From the NCBI GenBank assembly GCA_014138645.1, contig JACJIB010000002.1, forward strand, positions 124,001-188,000: 64,000 bases of DNA, read 5' to 3'. The translations under genes were made by a program, and so were the position numbers. The notes under the pieces were generated by a model. The model saw only the letters and a list, made by a program, of their open reading frames with translations. It was not told the origin of the DNA and did not search any database. This DNA is from Methylorubrum thiocyanatum (GTDB lineage: Bacteria; Pseudomonadota; Alphaproteobacteria; Rhizobiales; Beijerinckiaceae). How positions within the stretch are numbered: position 1 is the stretch's first letter; each line of letters starts with the position of its first letter. Of the stretch, positions 46,401 through 52,911 are shown one piece after another.

Positions 46401-46638
46401 TGTAGAGCATGTTGTCGACGCCGTTGATCTCCTGTTCCAGCGGCGTCGCGATCGTGGCCGCCACCGTCTCGGCGTTGGCGCCGGGGAAGCTCGCGCGCAC
46501 GGTCACGGTCGGCGGCACGATCTCGGGATATTGCGAGACCGGCAGCTTCTCGTAGGCGACGAAGCCGAGGATCAGGAAGACGATCGACGTGACCGAGGCG
46601 AAGATCGGCCGGTCGACGAAGAAATGGGCGAAACGCAT
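43414..46638 (-). CDS. RND multidrug efflux permease (AcrB/MexF-type, HAE1)
   Basis: 1074 residues, the normal length. The inner-membrane proton-driven drug pump has all family marks: N-terminal FVDRPIFASVTSIVFLILG with PVSQYPEIVPPTVTVRASFPGANAETVA, the TM4 proton-relay Asp pair in LVLAIGIVVDDAIVVVENVERNM, the central duplicated half starting HTIRVLTGTVVGVIAMLIVYA, and AQYESWALPLAILLVVPTG with GLAAKNAILIVEFAHD in the second half. GAGAGG lies 8 nt before ATG 46638. The adaptor gene lies upstream, separated by a 162-bp gap with no recognised feature. No outer-membrane TolC/OprM gene and no local regulator are nearby. Confidence 0.95.
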   Translation of the reverse strand: MRFAHFFVDRPIFASVTSIVFLILGFVAYEKLPVSQYPEIVPPTVTVRASFPGANAETVAATIATPLEQEINGVDNMLYMTSLSTNDGAMLLTVTFKVGTNLDIANVLVQNRLSVAQPRLPPDVRNLGVTVRKASPDLMLVVHLLSPKRTYDQNYLANYIYLNIRDELLRLDGVGDISIFGGNEYAERVWIDPQKMAAYGLTTTDVTSALQEQNVQVAAGQLNGPPAAPGAAFQLVVQSQGRFQSPEQFADVIVKASDGRLVRVRDIARVEMGQKDYTTNSFLNDTPAVGIGAFQRPGTNALEAAESVKATMEELKKRFPPDVEYRIAYNPTEFIEESIHEVYKTLFEAVLLVVIVVLVFLQSWRTALIPVIAIPVSLVGTFAVMSALGFSLNNLTLFGLVLAIGIVVDDAIVVVENVERNMAEGLSPGEAAHKTMDEVGGAVIAIALVLAAVFIPTAFIPGISGQFYKQFALTIAASTIISAFNSLTLSPALCKLLLKPHHEQRPPKFFLTRFVNWLASLFNRGFDWLSNVYGHTIRVLTGTVVGVIAMLIVYAAVIAGTLHLARTTPTGFIPDQDQGYLIGVVQLPSGSSLDRTTEVVNRAAAIARKIDGITNTVIIAGFDGATFTNTTNAAVMFLTLKNSKERAAQGRSAAVITGDVMKATAGIQEARVIVIPPPPVRGLGQGGGFKMQIESRQSSDIGPLLAAAGEVMGQANQSKDVTRVFTTFSNDTPQLYLDIDRTIARMLNVPLANVFSTVQTALGGAYVNDFNTLGRIYQVRVQGDAVYRMSQRDIEQLKVRSSTGALVPMGTLASIREISGPQIVQRFNLYYSVPLQGVAQAGVSTGQALDTMEEIAKRALPEGYSYDWTEIAFQQKAAGGTAIYVFALGVLLVFLVLAAQYESWALPLAILLVVPTGVLAALFGVQLRGQDNNILTQIGLIVLIGLAAKNAILIVEFAHDIEESEHKGPVDAAVQACRLRLRPILMTAFAFILGVLPLVIATGPGAEMRQALGTAVFFGMIGATFFGLFLTPVFYVVIRKAVIWIGRKRGKDPHSHDPHGRDPHGEPSGAPAHG

Positions 46639-46800
46639 CGTTCAAACCTCTCGCCGGCCGGTGCGCGCTGGCGCGACCCGTGCGGCTTGCCGTCTGCGTC
46701 CTGGCCGGCATCCCCGGTCGGTCCGGGAGCGTCGGCGCTCGAAAATTCTCAACCTCCGCGTCCCGTCTCGCCCCCGCGACGGTGCGGCCTTACCGCGGCG

Positions 46801-47946
46801 TCACTTCTTCGACGGCGGCAGTTCGGTCGTCTCGGGCTTCACCTGCGCGCCGGGGCGGACCTTGGCGACGCCGTTGACGACCACGAGCTCGTCGCCCTTC
46901 AGGCCGTCGCGGACCACGCGGTAGCCGTCGACGATGGGGCCGAGCTTCACGGTCCGGGCCGCGACCTTGTCGCCTTCGCCGAGCACGTAGACGATGCGCT
47001 TGTCCTGGTTGGCCGAGACCGCCTCGTCGGGGATCAGGATGCCCTGGAAGGGCTTCGTCGCGGGCATCGAGACGATGCCGAACAGGCCCGGCTTGATGAA
47101 CCCGTCCGGGTTCTCGACGGTGGCGCGCAGCAGCATCGTGCCGGTCTGGTAGTCGACCCGGTTGTCGACGAAGTCGAGCGTGCCCTTGCGGGTCGGCTTC
47201 TCCTCGCCGGACAGGGCGATCAGGACCGGGGCGCCCTTGCCGCGCTGCATCTGGCCCATGCCGATGCCGAGGCTGCCCTGGTACTTCAGGAACGAGCGCT
47301 CATCGACGTTGAAGCCGAAATAGATCGGATCGAGCGAGACGATCCGGGCCAGGATCGTCTGGTCGGTGCTGACGATGTTGCCCTCGGTGACGAGGCGCTG
47401 GCTGATCCGCCCGTTGATCGGCGATTTCACTTCCGTGAAGTCGTAGTTGAGCTGGGCGTTGCGCAGCGCGGCTTCCGCGCTGTCCACGTCGGCCTGGGCG
47501 GTCTGCGAGGCTTGGCGGCGCTGGTCGGTGACCTGCTCGGAGATGTTGCCGCCGCGCGAGAGAACCTGGGCGCGCTCCAGATCGGTCTGGGTGAAGGAGA
47601 GGCGCGCCTTGGCCGAGGTGAGCGCGGCCTGCGCCTGCTCCAGCGCCGCCTTGTAGGGGCGGCGGTCGATGACGAAGAGCACATCGCCCTTCTTCACGTT
47701 GGCGCCGTCCTGGAACTGGATCTTGTCGAGGTAGCCGGTCACGCGGGCGCGGACCTCGACGAACTCGATCGGGTCGAAGCGGCCGGTATACTGGTCCTGC
47801 TCGACGATCTCCTTCACCACCGGCTTGGCGACGGTCACGCCGGGTGGCGGCGCGCCCGGCATCTGCGCGACGGCCGGCCCGGCCCCCAGCAGCGCGGCGG
47901 CGATCAGCGGCGTGACGAGGAAAGAAGGCCTGAGACTGCGCATCAT
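46801..47946 (-). CDS. RND efflux periplasmic adaptor (MexE/AcrA-type)
   Basis: 381 residues from the ATG pair at 47946/47943. The signal peptide is LRPSFLVTPLIAAALLGAGPAVA, with cleavage near AQMPG. The fold is canonical: beta-barrel and lipoyl halves VEVRARVTGYLDKIQFQDGANVKKGDVLFVIDRRPYKAALEQAQAAL, a helical hairpin (QAQAALTSAKARLSFTQTDLERAQVL...AALRNAQLNYDFTEVKSPINGRIS), and the C-terminal membrane-proximal domain. No lipid-anchor Cys is seen after the signal, so it is soluble or anchored by the signal. AGGGA lies about 6 nt upstream. It forms a tripartite pump with the downstream permease. Confidence 0.93.
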   Translation of the reverse strand: MMRSLRPSFLVTPLIAAALLGAGPAVAQMPGAPPPGVTVAKPVVKEIVEQDQYTGRFDPIEFVEVRARVTGYLDKIQFQDGANVKKGDVLFVIDRRPYKAALEQAQAALTSAKARLSFTQTDLERAQVLSRGGNISEQVTDQRRQASQTAQADVDSAEAALRNAQLNYDFTEVKSPINGRISQRLVTEGNIVSTDQTILARIVSLDPIYFGFNVDERSFLKYQGSLGIGMGQMQRGKGAPVLIALSGEEKPTRKGTLDFVDNRVDYQTGTMLLRATVENPDGFIKPGLFGIVSMPATKPFQGILIPDEAVSANQDKRIVYVLGEGDKVAARTVKLGPIVDGYRVVRDGLKGDELVVVNGVAKVRPGAQVKPETTELPPSKK

Positions 47947-48064
47947 TCGGTTCCCTGCATGGCGCGGCCTAGTCCCCGCAACCTCGAGTGGGGCGTGCGC
48001 TCGCGCACATATCGCTCCGACTCGCGCGGAACTGATGCTGCGTTGCAACGCAGGCGTGCCGAAA

Positions 48065-48388
48065 TCACGATTCAACCGGCTCGCCCGCGGCGTACCAGTC
48101 TTTGAAGGCGCCCGCGTAATGCTCGCTGAGATCAAGTCCCGCCTGCTGCGCGGCGGCGATGGCGTGGACCGAGCGCACGCCCGAGGCGCATGAGAAGACC
48201 GGCCGGCGCCCATCCGCCTCGATCAGCGCCCTCACGGCCTCCGGATCGAAGGTCGAGAGCGGGTGCGAGACCGAGCCGGGAATGCGCCCGCGGGCGAATT
48301 CATGGTCCTCGCGCACGTCGATGAGCAGCAGCGAGCCGTCCGCCAAGCCCTGCTTGACCGTCTCGCGGTCGAGGTCGACCACCTTCAT
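48065..48388 (-). CDS. Single-domain rhodanese (sulfurtransferase)
   Basis: 107 residues from ATG 48388. Rhodanese fold with LLLIDVREDHEFARGRIPGSVSHPLSTF and the active-site loop around Cys67 (VFSCASGVRSVHAI, C-x2-G-x-R). These proteins transfer sulfane sulfur to a thiophilic acceptor such as cyanide or a protein cysteine. It lies 118 bp upstream of the RND adaptor start, same strand, which is not obviously a functional link. Confidence 0.9.
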   Translation of the reverse strand: MKVVDLDRETVKQGLADGSLLLIDVREDHEFARGRIPGSVSHPLSTFDPEAVRALIEADGRRPVFSCASGVRSVHAIAAAQQAGLDLSEHYAGAFKDWYAAGEPVES

Positions 48389-48441
48389 CGCAATCGATCT
48401 TTCCAGAGAGTAGAGAGGGCGCCGCCGCGGGACGGGGCGGA

Positions 48442-49821
48442 TCAAACCGGGTCCGGTTTTCTTAAGTCCTGGCGCCCGCGCGGCGCAACTGCGGCCGGCA
48501 GTGCCGCAAGTGCGGCATCGACCCGCTCGAAATGCGCGGCCCAGCTCGGCGCTTCGTAACCGGCCAGACGCCCCGCCAGCTCCGCCCGCAGCCCGGAGCC
48601 CGGCTCGCTCAGGGCCCGCACCGCCGCCGACCAGCCCGGGCCGTCGAGGGGATCGAGGAGATGGGCGAATCGCCCGCCGATCTCCCGGTGGACCGGGATG
48701 TCCGAGGCGACGACGGGCAGGCCGCTCGCCGCCGCCTCGACCACCGGCAGTCCGTAGCCTTCGATGAAGGAGGGCATCAGCAGCGCGGTGGCGCCGCGCA
48801 TCAGCGCCGCGAGGCCGTGGGTCGAGAGGCCGACCACCTCGCTGACATGGGGCCGGATGGCCTCGCAGCGGTCGAGCATGTCGGCGACGTTCTCGATCTC
48901 CCAGCCGCGCCGGCCGATCAGGACGAGCCGCGGCGTGTCCGCCCCCATGCGGCCCGCCAGATCGCGCCAGAGGTTGAGCAGAAGCAGGTGATTCTTGCGC
49001 GGCTCGATGGTGCCGCAGACGAGGAAGGTCGGCCGCGCGAGGTCCGGCAAGGCCGCCGCGCCCGCGCCGTCCGAGAAGACGGGCTCGACGCCGAGGGGGG
49101 CGACGGTCACCGGCTTCGCCCCCAGGCCCCGCCGCCGCGCGTCGTCGGTGAAGCGGGCGCCGACATCGCCCGAATTGACGAGCACGTGCGCCGCGTGACG
49201 CGCCACCGTCTCCATCCGCAGGGCGTGCCGCCCGGCCTCCCCCGGCCGGCCGTATTCGGGGTGGGAGATCGGGATCAGGTCGTGGACGAAGAAGACCGGC
49301 CGCACGTCGCGCCGGGTGTAGAGCCAGTCGAAGCGCCCCGGCCGATCGAGCCGCAGATGCGAGGTGTGAAGATAGATCGTGCCCTCGGGCAGGCGCTCGA
49401 CGCCGCCCGAGCGCAGCACCCGCAAGCCGGTCTCGGCCTGGAGCCGGCGCCGGTCCAGCCCGCCCTCCCCCCGACGCTTGCCGGTCTGCGGCGGCCGGTG
49501 ATCGGCGGCAAGACCGACGGCAGGACCGGAACCAAGCGAGGCCGCGAGCGCCCGGTAGACCGGATCGGCCTCGGCGGCCACGTCCTCGACCCAGCCCGCC
49601 GCGACCGACTCGACGATGCCGCGGGCGGTCTCGCGGTCGAGGACGCGCGGGCCGAACGCCGTCGAGACGAGCCCGAAGCGCGTGCCCTCGGCGCCCCCGC
49701 CCAGGACGTGCCGGGCATAGGCGAGATCCACCCGGTCGATGCCCGTGGGGTTGGCGTGGCGGAGCCGGGTGATGAGGCGGGTCAGGTCGATGGCGAGGCA
49801 GGCTTGCATGGGCCGCTGCAT
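48442..49821 (-). CDS. Glycosyltransferase (GT4-type)
   Basis: 459 residues. N-terminal half begins CLAIDLTRLITRLRHANPTGIDRVDLAYARHVL, and the acceptor domain contains VFFVHDLIPISHPEYGRPGEAGRHALRMETVARHAAHVLVNSGDVGARF. The GT-B donor half has FLVCGTIEPRKNHLLLLNLWRDL and the E-x7-E nucleotide-sugar motif EGYGLPVVEAAASGLPVVASDIPVHREIGG. Family GT4/GT1 enzymes build surface polysaccharides; the donor and acceptor are unknown. ATG 49821 and a second ATG at 49809 are both possible. The PAS-like gene lies 64 bp upstream on the same strand. Confidence 0.88.
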   Translation of the reverse strand: MQRPMQACLAIDLTRLITRLRHANPTGIDRVDLAYARHVLGGGAEGTRFGLVSTAFGPRVLDRETARGIVESVAAGWVEDVAAEADPVYRALAASLGSGPAVGLAADHRPPQTGKRRGEGGLDRRRLQAETGLRVLRSGGVERLPEGTIYLHTSHLRLDRPGRFDWLYTRRDVRPVFFVHDLIPISHPEYGRPGEAGRHALRMETVARHAAHVLVNSGDVGARFTDDARRRGLGAKPVTVAPLGVEPVFSDGAGAAALPDLARPTFLVCGTIEPRKNHLLLLNLWRDLAGRMGADTPRLVLIGRRGWEIENVADMLDRCEAIRPHVSEVVGLSTHGLAALMRGATALLMPSFIEGYGLPVVEAAASGLPVVASDIPVHREIGGRFAHLLDPLDGPGWSAAVRALSEPGSGLRAELAGRLAGYEAPSWAAHFERVDAALAALPAAVAPRGRQDLRKPDPV

Positions 49822-49885
49822 AGACCGGATCCCGCCGTTCTGGCGACCGGCGCCGGCACGCCGTCTCCCGGTCCGTGCGAGCGGA

Positions 49886-50491
49886 TCAGTGCGAGTGGGG
49901 CTGCGTCTCGACGCTTCGGCTCGCGATCTCGCGGGCGACCTCCAGCAGGAGCACGTCCACGAGCTGGCGCAGCCGCCGGCTGCCGCTGGCGTCGATCGCC
50001 TGGCGCGCCGCGATGAGGAGTTCGGCGGCCTCGTCGATGGCCTCGGAGGCGGCCGCCCGCTCCAGTTCGAGCAGCGTCCGCGTCTCGGCGCCGGCATCGT
50101 CGGCGTCGATCAGCGTCCCCTCTCCGCAGACCGGCTGGTGGCGCGCATCGCGATGAATCCGTCCGCGGCACAGCAGCCGGCGCGCAGGGCCCGTCGGCGA
50201 GGCGACCCATAGGTCGAGGGCGACGTCCTCCTCCTGCTCGGCGGCCTGGCGCACATCGCCGAGGAAGCGGCGGGCCTCCGGCGCGTCGAGGCCGGCCGTG
50301 GCCCGCTCGCTGCGCAGGGGGCGCCCGGCGAGGCGGACATCGCCTGCCATCAGTTCGGCGGCGCCCTCGTCGAGGATGAAGCAGCCGGTCGCCGGGTCCC
50401 ATTCCCAGCTTCCGACCACTCCGGACGGTGGCAGGGTTTCCACGAATCCGGGAATGTCCGAGCGCCGGGCGTCGTTGCGTCTGTGTTTCAA
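49886..50491 (-). CDS. PAS-like domain protein of unknown function
   Basis: About 201 residues if the TTG at 50491 is used (GGAG 7-9 nt upstream); no ATG starts the conserved part, so the start is uncertain. A PAS-fold segment at about 25-130 is suggested by GVVGSWEWDPATGCFILDEGAAELMAGDV and the ARRFLGDVRQAAEQEEDVALDLWVASPTGPARRLLCRGRIHRD segment. The C-terminal half (RTLLELERAAASEAIDEAAELLIAARQAIDASGSRRLRQLVDVLLLEVAREIASR) is predicted helical. It is 145 bp downstream of luxI, in the same direction, and could be a target or partner of quorum sensing; that is inference. Confidence 0.6.
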   Translation of the reverse strand: MKHRRNDARRSDIPGFVETLPPSGVVGSWEWDPATGCFILDEGAAELMAGDVRLAGRPLRSERATAGLDAPEARRFLGDVRQAAEQEEDVALDLWVASPTGPARRLLCRGRIHRDARHQPVCGEGTLIDADDAGAETRTLLELERAAASEAIDEAAELLIAARQAIDASGSRRLRQLVDVLLLEVAREIASRSVETQPHSH

Positions 50492-50567
50492 GGTCCTGCT
50501 CCCCGCGCAATGCGTCAGGCCGGTGGTGTCTGGCGGTGGTGAAAGGTGCCGGTCGCACCGGTGTTCG

Positions 50568-50593
50568 GCGCCGCGGCGGCCGGGCCGCGGCGC
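50568..50593. repeat. Perfect 10-bp GC-rich hairpin between luxI and the PAS-like gene
   Basis: GCGCCGCGGC (50568-50577), loop GGCCGG, GCCGCGGCGC (50584-50593). There is no T-run, so it may act as a Rho-dependent or stabilising 3' structure rather than an intrinsic terminator. It lies 43 bp past the luxI stop. Confidence 0.65.
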
Positions 50594-50636
50594 GGATGGC
50601 CCGCAACGGGCGCGATGCACCCGTCGCGGGCGTGTC

Positions 50637-51272
50637 TCAGGAGGCGAGCCGGGCGACGCTGGCCCGCGGCGGGGCGAGTACCGAACGGATGTCGCCGCGC
50701 TTGTTCTGCAATTGGCGCAGCGACCGCCGGTCGAAGGCCGCCTCCACCGCGACGATCTCCTCGCCCTCGATCTCGTGGGGCAGGCCGAGGGGGATGGCGC
50801 GCAGATGCAACTGCAGCAGGCGCAGGATCCAGCTCGTCGGCATCTCGGAGACGAAGCTGGTGATCCCCCGCGGCAGGCCCCACTCGACGATCGCCGTCAT
50901 CAGCGCGAGCGCCGTCGGGTTGAGCCGCCGGCCCGAGGTCCGCGCGCATTCGGCGACACAGATCCGGCCCCACTCGACGATGTGCGGGCCCGACGGCGCC
51001 GCTCCCTCGCAGAGCTGCGGCAGCACCATCGGCAGCAGGTAGGGCCGGGTCGTCGGCAGGAGGCGGGAATAGCCGATGACGGACTCGCTCTCATCGAGGG
51101 CGAGCAGATGGACCGCGTGCTCGTCGTCGAACTCGTCGATCTCGCGCCGGTCGGGCCGGGCGAGGTTCGACCAGCCCAGCTCCTCGACGAAGACCCGATG
51201 CCGCAGGCGGAAGGCCTGATCGATGGCACCGGCATAGTCCTGCATGTTCTCAGCGGTCACGACATGGATCAT
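50637..51272 (-). CDS. Acyl-homoserine-lactone synthase (LuxI family)
   Basis: 211 residues. The invariant LuxI residues are present: Arg24/26 and Phe28 in FRLRHRVFVE, Trp34, Asp46 and Asp49/50 in REIDEFDDEHAVHLLAL, Arg70 in GYSRLL, Glu100 and Arg103 in IVEWGRICVA. The enzyme makes N-acyl-homoserine lactone signals from S-adenosylmethionine and acyl-ACP. M. extorquens makes long-chain and short-chain AHLs; which class this enzyme produces is not readable from the sequence. A LuxR gene lies upstream on the same strand, with the operator-like dyad and structured leader between them. The SD (GAGGTG) is sequestered in a hairpin. Confidence 0.93.
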   Translation of the reverse strand: MIHVVTAENMQDYAGAIDQAFRLRHRVFVEELGWSNLARPDRREIDEFDDEHAVHLLALDESESVIGYSRLLPTTRPYLLPMVLPQLCEGAAPSGPHIVEWGRICVAECARTSGRRLNPTALALMTAIVEWGLPRGITSFVSEMPTSWILRLLQLHLRAIPLGLPHEIEGEEIVAVEAAFDRRSLRQLQNKRGDIRSVLAPPRASVARLAS

Positions 51273-51275
51273 CGG

Positions 51276-51302
51276 AACACCTCTTCAGAAACCTGAGGTG
51301 TT
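51276..51302 (-). promoter_or_regulatory. luxI leader hairpin that pairs with the Shine-Dalgarno
   Basis: Perfect 8-bp inverted repeat AACACCTC (51302-51295 on the minus strand) and GAGGTGTT (51283-51276), with an 11-nt loop. On the luxI mRNA the 3' arm contains GAGGTG, the only good ribosome-binding site, and ends 3 nt before ATG 51272. Folding would hide the binding site, so luxI translation may be kept low until the stem is opened. This is inferred from the sequence only. Confidence 0.65.
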
Positions 51303-51327
51303 CGTCCCAAATCCAAACGTGCGGCGG

Positions 51328-51347
51328 CACTACGAGAACCCGTAGGG
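51328..51347. promoter_or_regulatory. lux-box-like operator upstream of luxI
   Basis: CACTACGAGAACCCGTAGGG (51328-51347) has the CT-N12-AG framework (51330-51345) of las/rhl-type LuxR boxes, with perfect CTACG...CGTAG half-sites. It lies about 56-75 bp upstream of the luxI ATG, the usual position near the -35 region for activation. The adjacent luxR product is the likely binder, giving positive feedback. Confidence 0.6.
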
Positions 51348-51426
51348 TTTCGTTCGGCAAGGCTAACGCGGCCCGGAAAACAAGGCCGGCCGTACGCGCT
51401 CGCCTGAGATTCTAGGGAATCGAAGT

Positions 51427-51479
51427 GCCGGCATCTCTATCTTGGATTGTATGTCTAAAACAATACGGCAGATGCCGAC
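51427..51479. repeat. Nested inverted repeats in the luxR-luxI gap
   Basis: Outer arms GCCGGCATCT (51427-51436) and AGATGCCGAC (51470-51479) match at 9 of 10 positions. Inner arms ATTGT (51446-51450) and ACAAT (51460-51464) are perfect. The 53-bp element could be a second operator, a small-RNA hairpin or part of the luxR 3' region. It is not followed by a T-run. Confidence 0.6.
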
Positions 51480-51685
51480 TGTCACCAGGGGGTGATTCGA
51501 CCGCTCCGCGCTTTCGGGCCGACACTCTCCCGAACGCGCCGTACGCCCGCATGACCATCATGGCTCTGCGTCATGGCTTCGCGCGTCATGCGTTCAAGCC
51601 GCGACGGTGCGTTCCGAGCGCGCGTCCGGTCCGTCTGCATTCGTTGTCCTGTGAGTCGCCCGGCAGCGATCGCGGCCGTTTGCGC

Positions 51686-52417
51686 TCAGACGATCAGCCC
51701 GCGCCTGAACCCCTCGGCCACCGCCTGGGTGCGCGAGACGCAGCCGAGCTTCACCCGGGCCGAGCGCAGGTGGAAATCGACGCCGTGGCGCGAAATCCCC
51801 ATCAGTTCACCGATCTCCCAGTCGGTCTTGCCCTCGGCGACCCATTGCAGGCTCTCGCGCTCGCGCGGGGTCAAACCCATCCGCCGCTCGCTGGGCCCGT
51901 TGTCGATGAGCAGCGTCTGCCCGACCACGTAGGAGGCGATGAGGGTGAGCATGCCGCGCTGTCCCGGGCTGATATCGAGCTGCCGGCCGGCGAAGGTCAG
52001 GCCGCCGCGCTCCTCCTCCAGCGTCGCGAGCGGCACGGTGAAGCCGTCGCCGAGACCGAACTCGACCGCCTCGTTCATCACCTGCCGCGCCTTCGGATCC
52101 TGGAGGCCCGCCGGATCGGTCTCGGACCAGCGGAAGCCGGTCGTGCTGGACAAGGTCGCCTGCACGATCGGGTCGAAATACATGTAGCCTTTCGAAAAGT
52201 AGAGGCGGTTCCATTCGTCGGACGTGTTTTCAAGTATAACGAAGTTCTTCTGGGTTCGCGCCGGAAGCCGCTTCTGCGGGATCATCGCCGAGATGACGTA
52301 TTCGATCCCCATTGCATTGAGCCGTGGCATGATCGCCCGCAGGATGTCCTCGCGCGAATGCGCTCGGTCGAGCGACTTGAGGATTTCCAACGTCAGGTCG
52401 AGCGATTTTCTGGACAT
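51686..52417 (-). CDS. LuxR-family quorum-sensing regulator
   Basis: 243 residues. The autoinducer-binding domain (about 20-165) keeps the ligand-contact residues: Trp69 and Tyr73 (EWNRLYFSKGY), Asp82-Pro83 (YFDPIVQ) and Trp97 (FRWSETD). The C-terminal GerE-type helix-turn-helix is LTPRERESLQWVAEGKTDWEIGELMGISRHGVDFHLRSARVKLG. LuxR proteins of this type bind an AHL, dimerise and activate promoters carrying a lux box. The gap to luxI on the same strand is 413 bp. No strong Shine-Dalgarno precedes the ATG at 52417. Confidence 0.93.
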   Translation of the reverse strand: MSRKSLDLTLEILKSLDRAHSREDILRAIMPRLNAMGIEYVISAMIPQKRLPARTQKNFVILENTSDEWNRLYFSKGYMYFDPIVQATLSSTTGFRWSETDPAGLQDPKARQVMNEAVEFGLGDGFTVPLATLEEERGGLTFAGRQLDISPGQRGMLTLIASYVVGQTLLIDNGPSERRMGLTPRERESLQWVAEGKTDWEIGELMGISRHGVDFHLRSARVKLGCVSRTQAVAEGFRRGLIV

Positions 52418-52728
52418 GGCCGGGCGAAAAAATAACTCTCACATCACGATAAGTCGCTCGGCCGCCCTTGAGAAGGGCAACGAGAGATTTCGTTTAGGTT
52501 GCCATGCCGAGCCCGCTACGCGGTGTCCTAATGGGGAGCCCGGCCCCGCCTCGCCGACCGTACTGCTTGAGCCGGTGCTGCCAAGCAATGCGCTGGATCA
52601 AATTGCACCGGGAGACAGGCCCGGTGCGCAGGCCGCGTCCGCATCGCGCGGAAGGGCACGCAGAAGGGCGCGGAAGGGGTTGCGCTGCCCGAAGCGGACC
52701 GCTATGAGCCGCGAGCCCGTACGGGCAT
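52418..52728. other. Intergenic region between luxR and tRNA-Pro
   Basis: About 311 bp. The 52418-52500 part is AT-richer and probably holds the luxR promoter. I see no ORF or RNA gene besides the tRNA that follows at 52729. Confidence 0.4.
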
Positions 52729-52805
52729 CGGAGTGTAGCGCAGCCCGGTAGCGCACCTGTCTGGGGGACAGGGGGTCGTCGGTTCAAGTCCGGCCACTCC
52801 GACCA
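52729..52805 (+). tRNA. tRNA-Pro (anticodon GGG)
   Basis: 77 nt with encoded CCA. Acceptor arm CGGAGTG pairs with CACTCCG at 52795-52801. The D arm contains AGCGCAGCCCGGTAGCGC. The anticodon stem is CCTGT-CTGGGGG-ACAGG, giving the anticodon GGG in the loop. The T arm contains GTCGGTTCAAGTCCGGC. It is followed by a LysR gene with no integrase or direct repeats nearby, so it is not used as an integration site here. Confidence 0.95.
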
Positions 52806-52911
52806 ACTTTTCGCGAAGACCGCCTCCGCATCGGTGGACGATCGCGCCGCACGGCCTTCCCACCGACTTCCACTCCGAGATCGCTGCCGCGTCCTTTGGG
52901 ACGGCCCGGCC

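Noticed and set aside
42437-46711. Very long minus-strand frame (1424 residues) that appears to fuse the MBL-fold protein to a second large protein
   Set aside because: The upstream part is an Arg/Pro/Ala-rich off-frame reading of the RND permease gene. The permease in its own frame has all family motifs, so the long frame is a GC-bias artefact. The MBL gene has its own GTG with a ribosome-binding site at 43309.
43420-48105. 1561-residue plus-strand frame antisense to the RND operon
   Set aside because: Its composition (Asp/His/Arg/Gly/Val repeats) is typical of the antisense frame of a GC-rich gene. No motif or ribosome-binding site supports it.
52729-52805. tRNA-Pro as an integration site for a mobile element
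   Set aside because: No integrase gene, no direct repeat of the tRNA 3' end and no change in base composition were found on either side.
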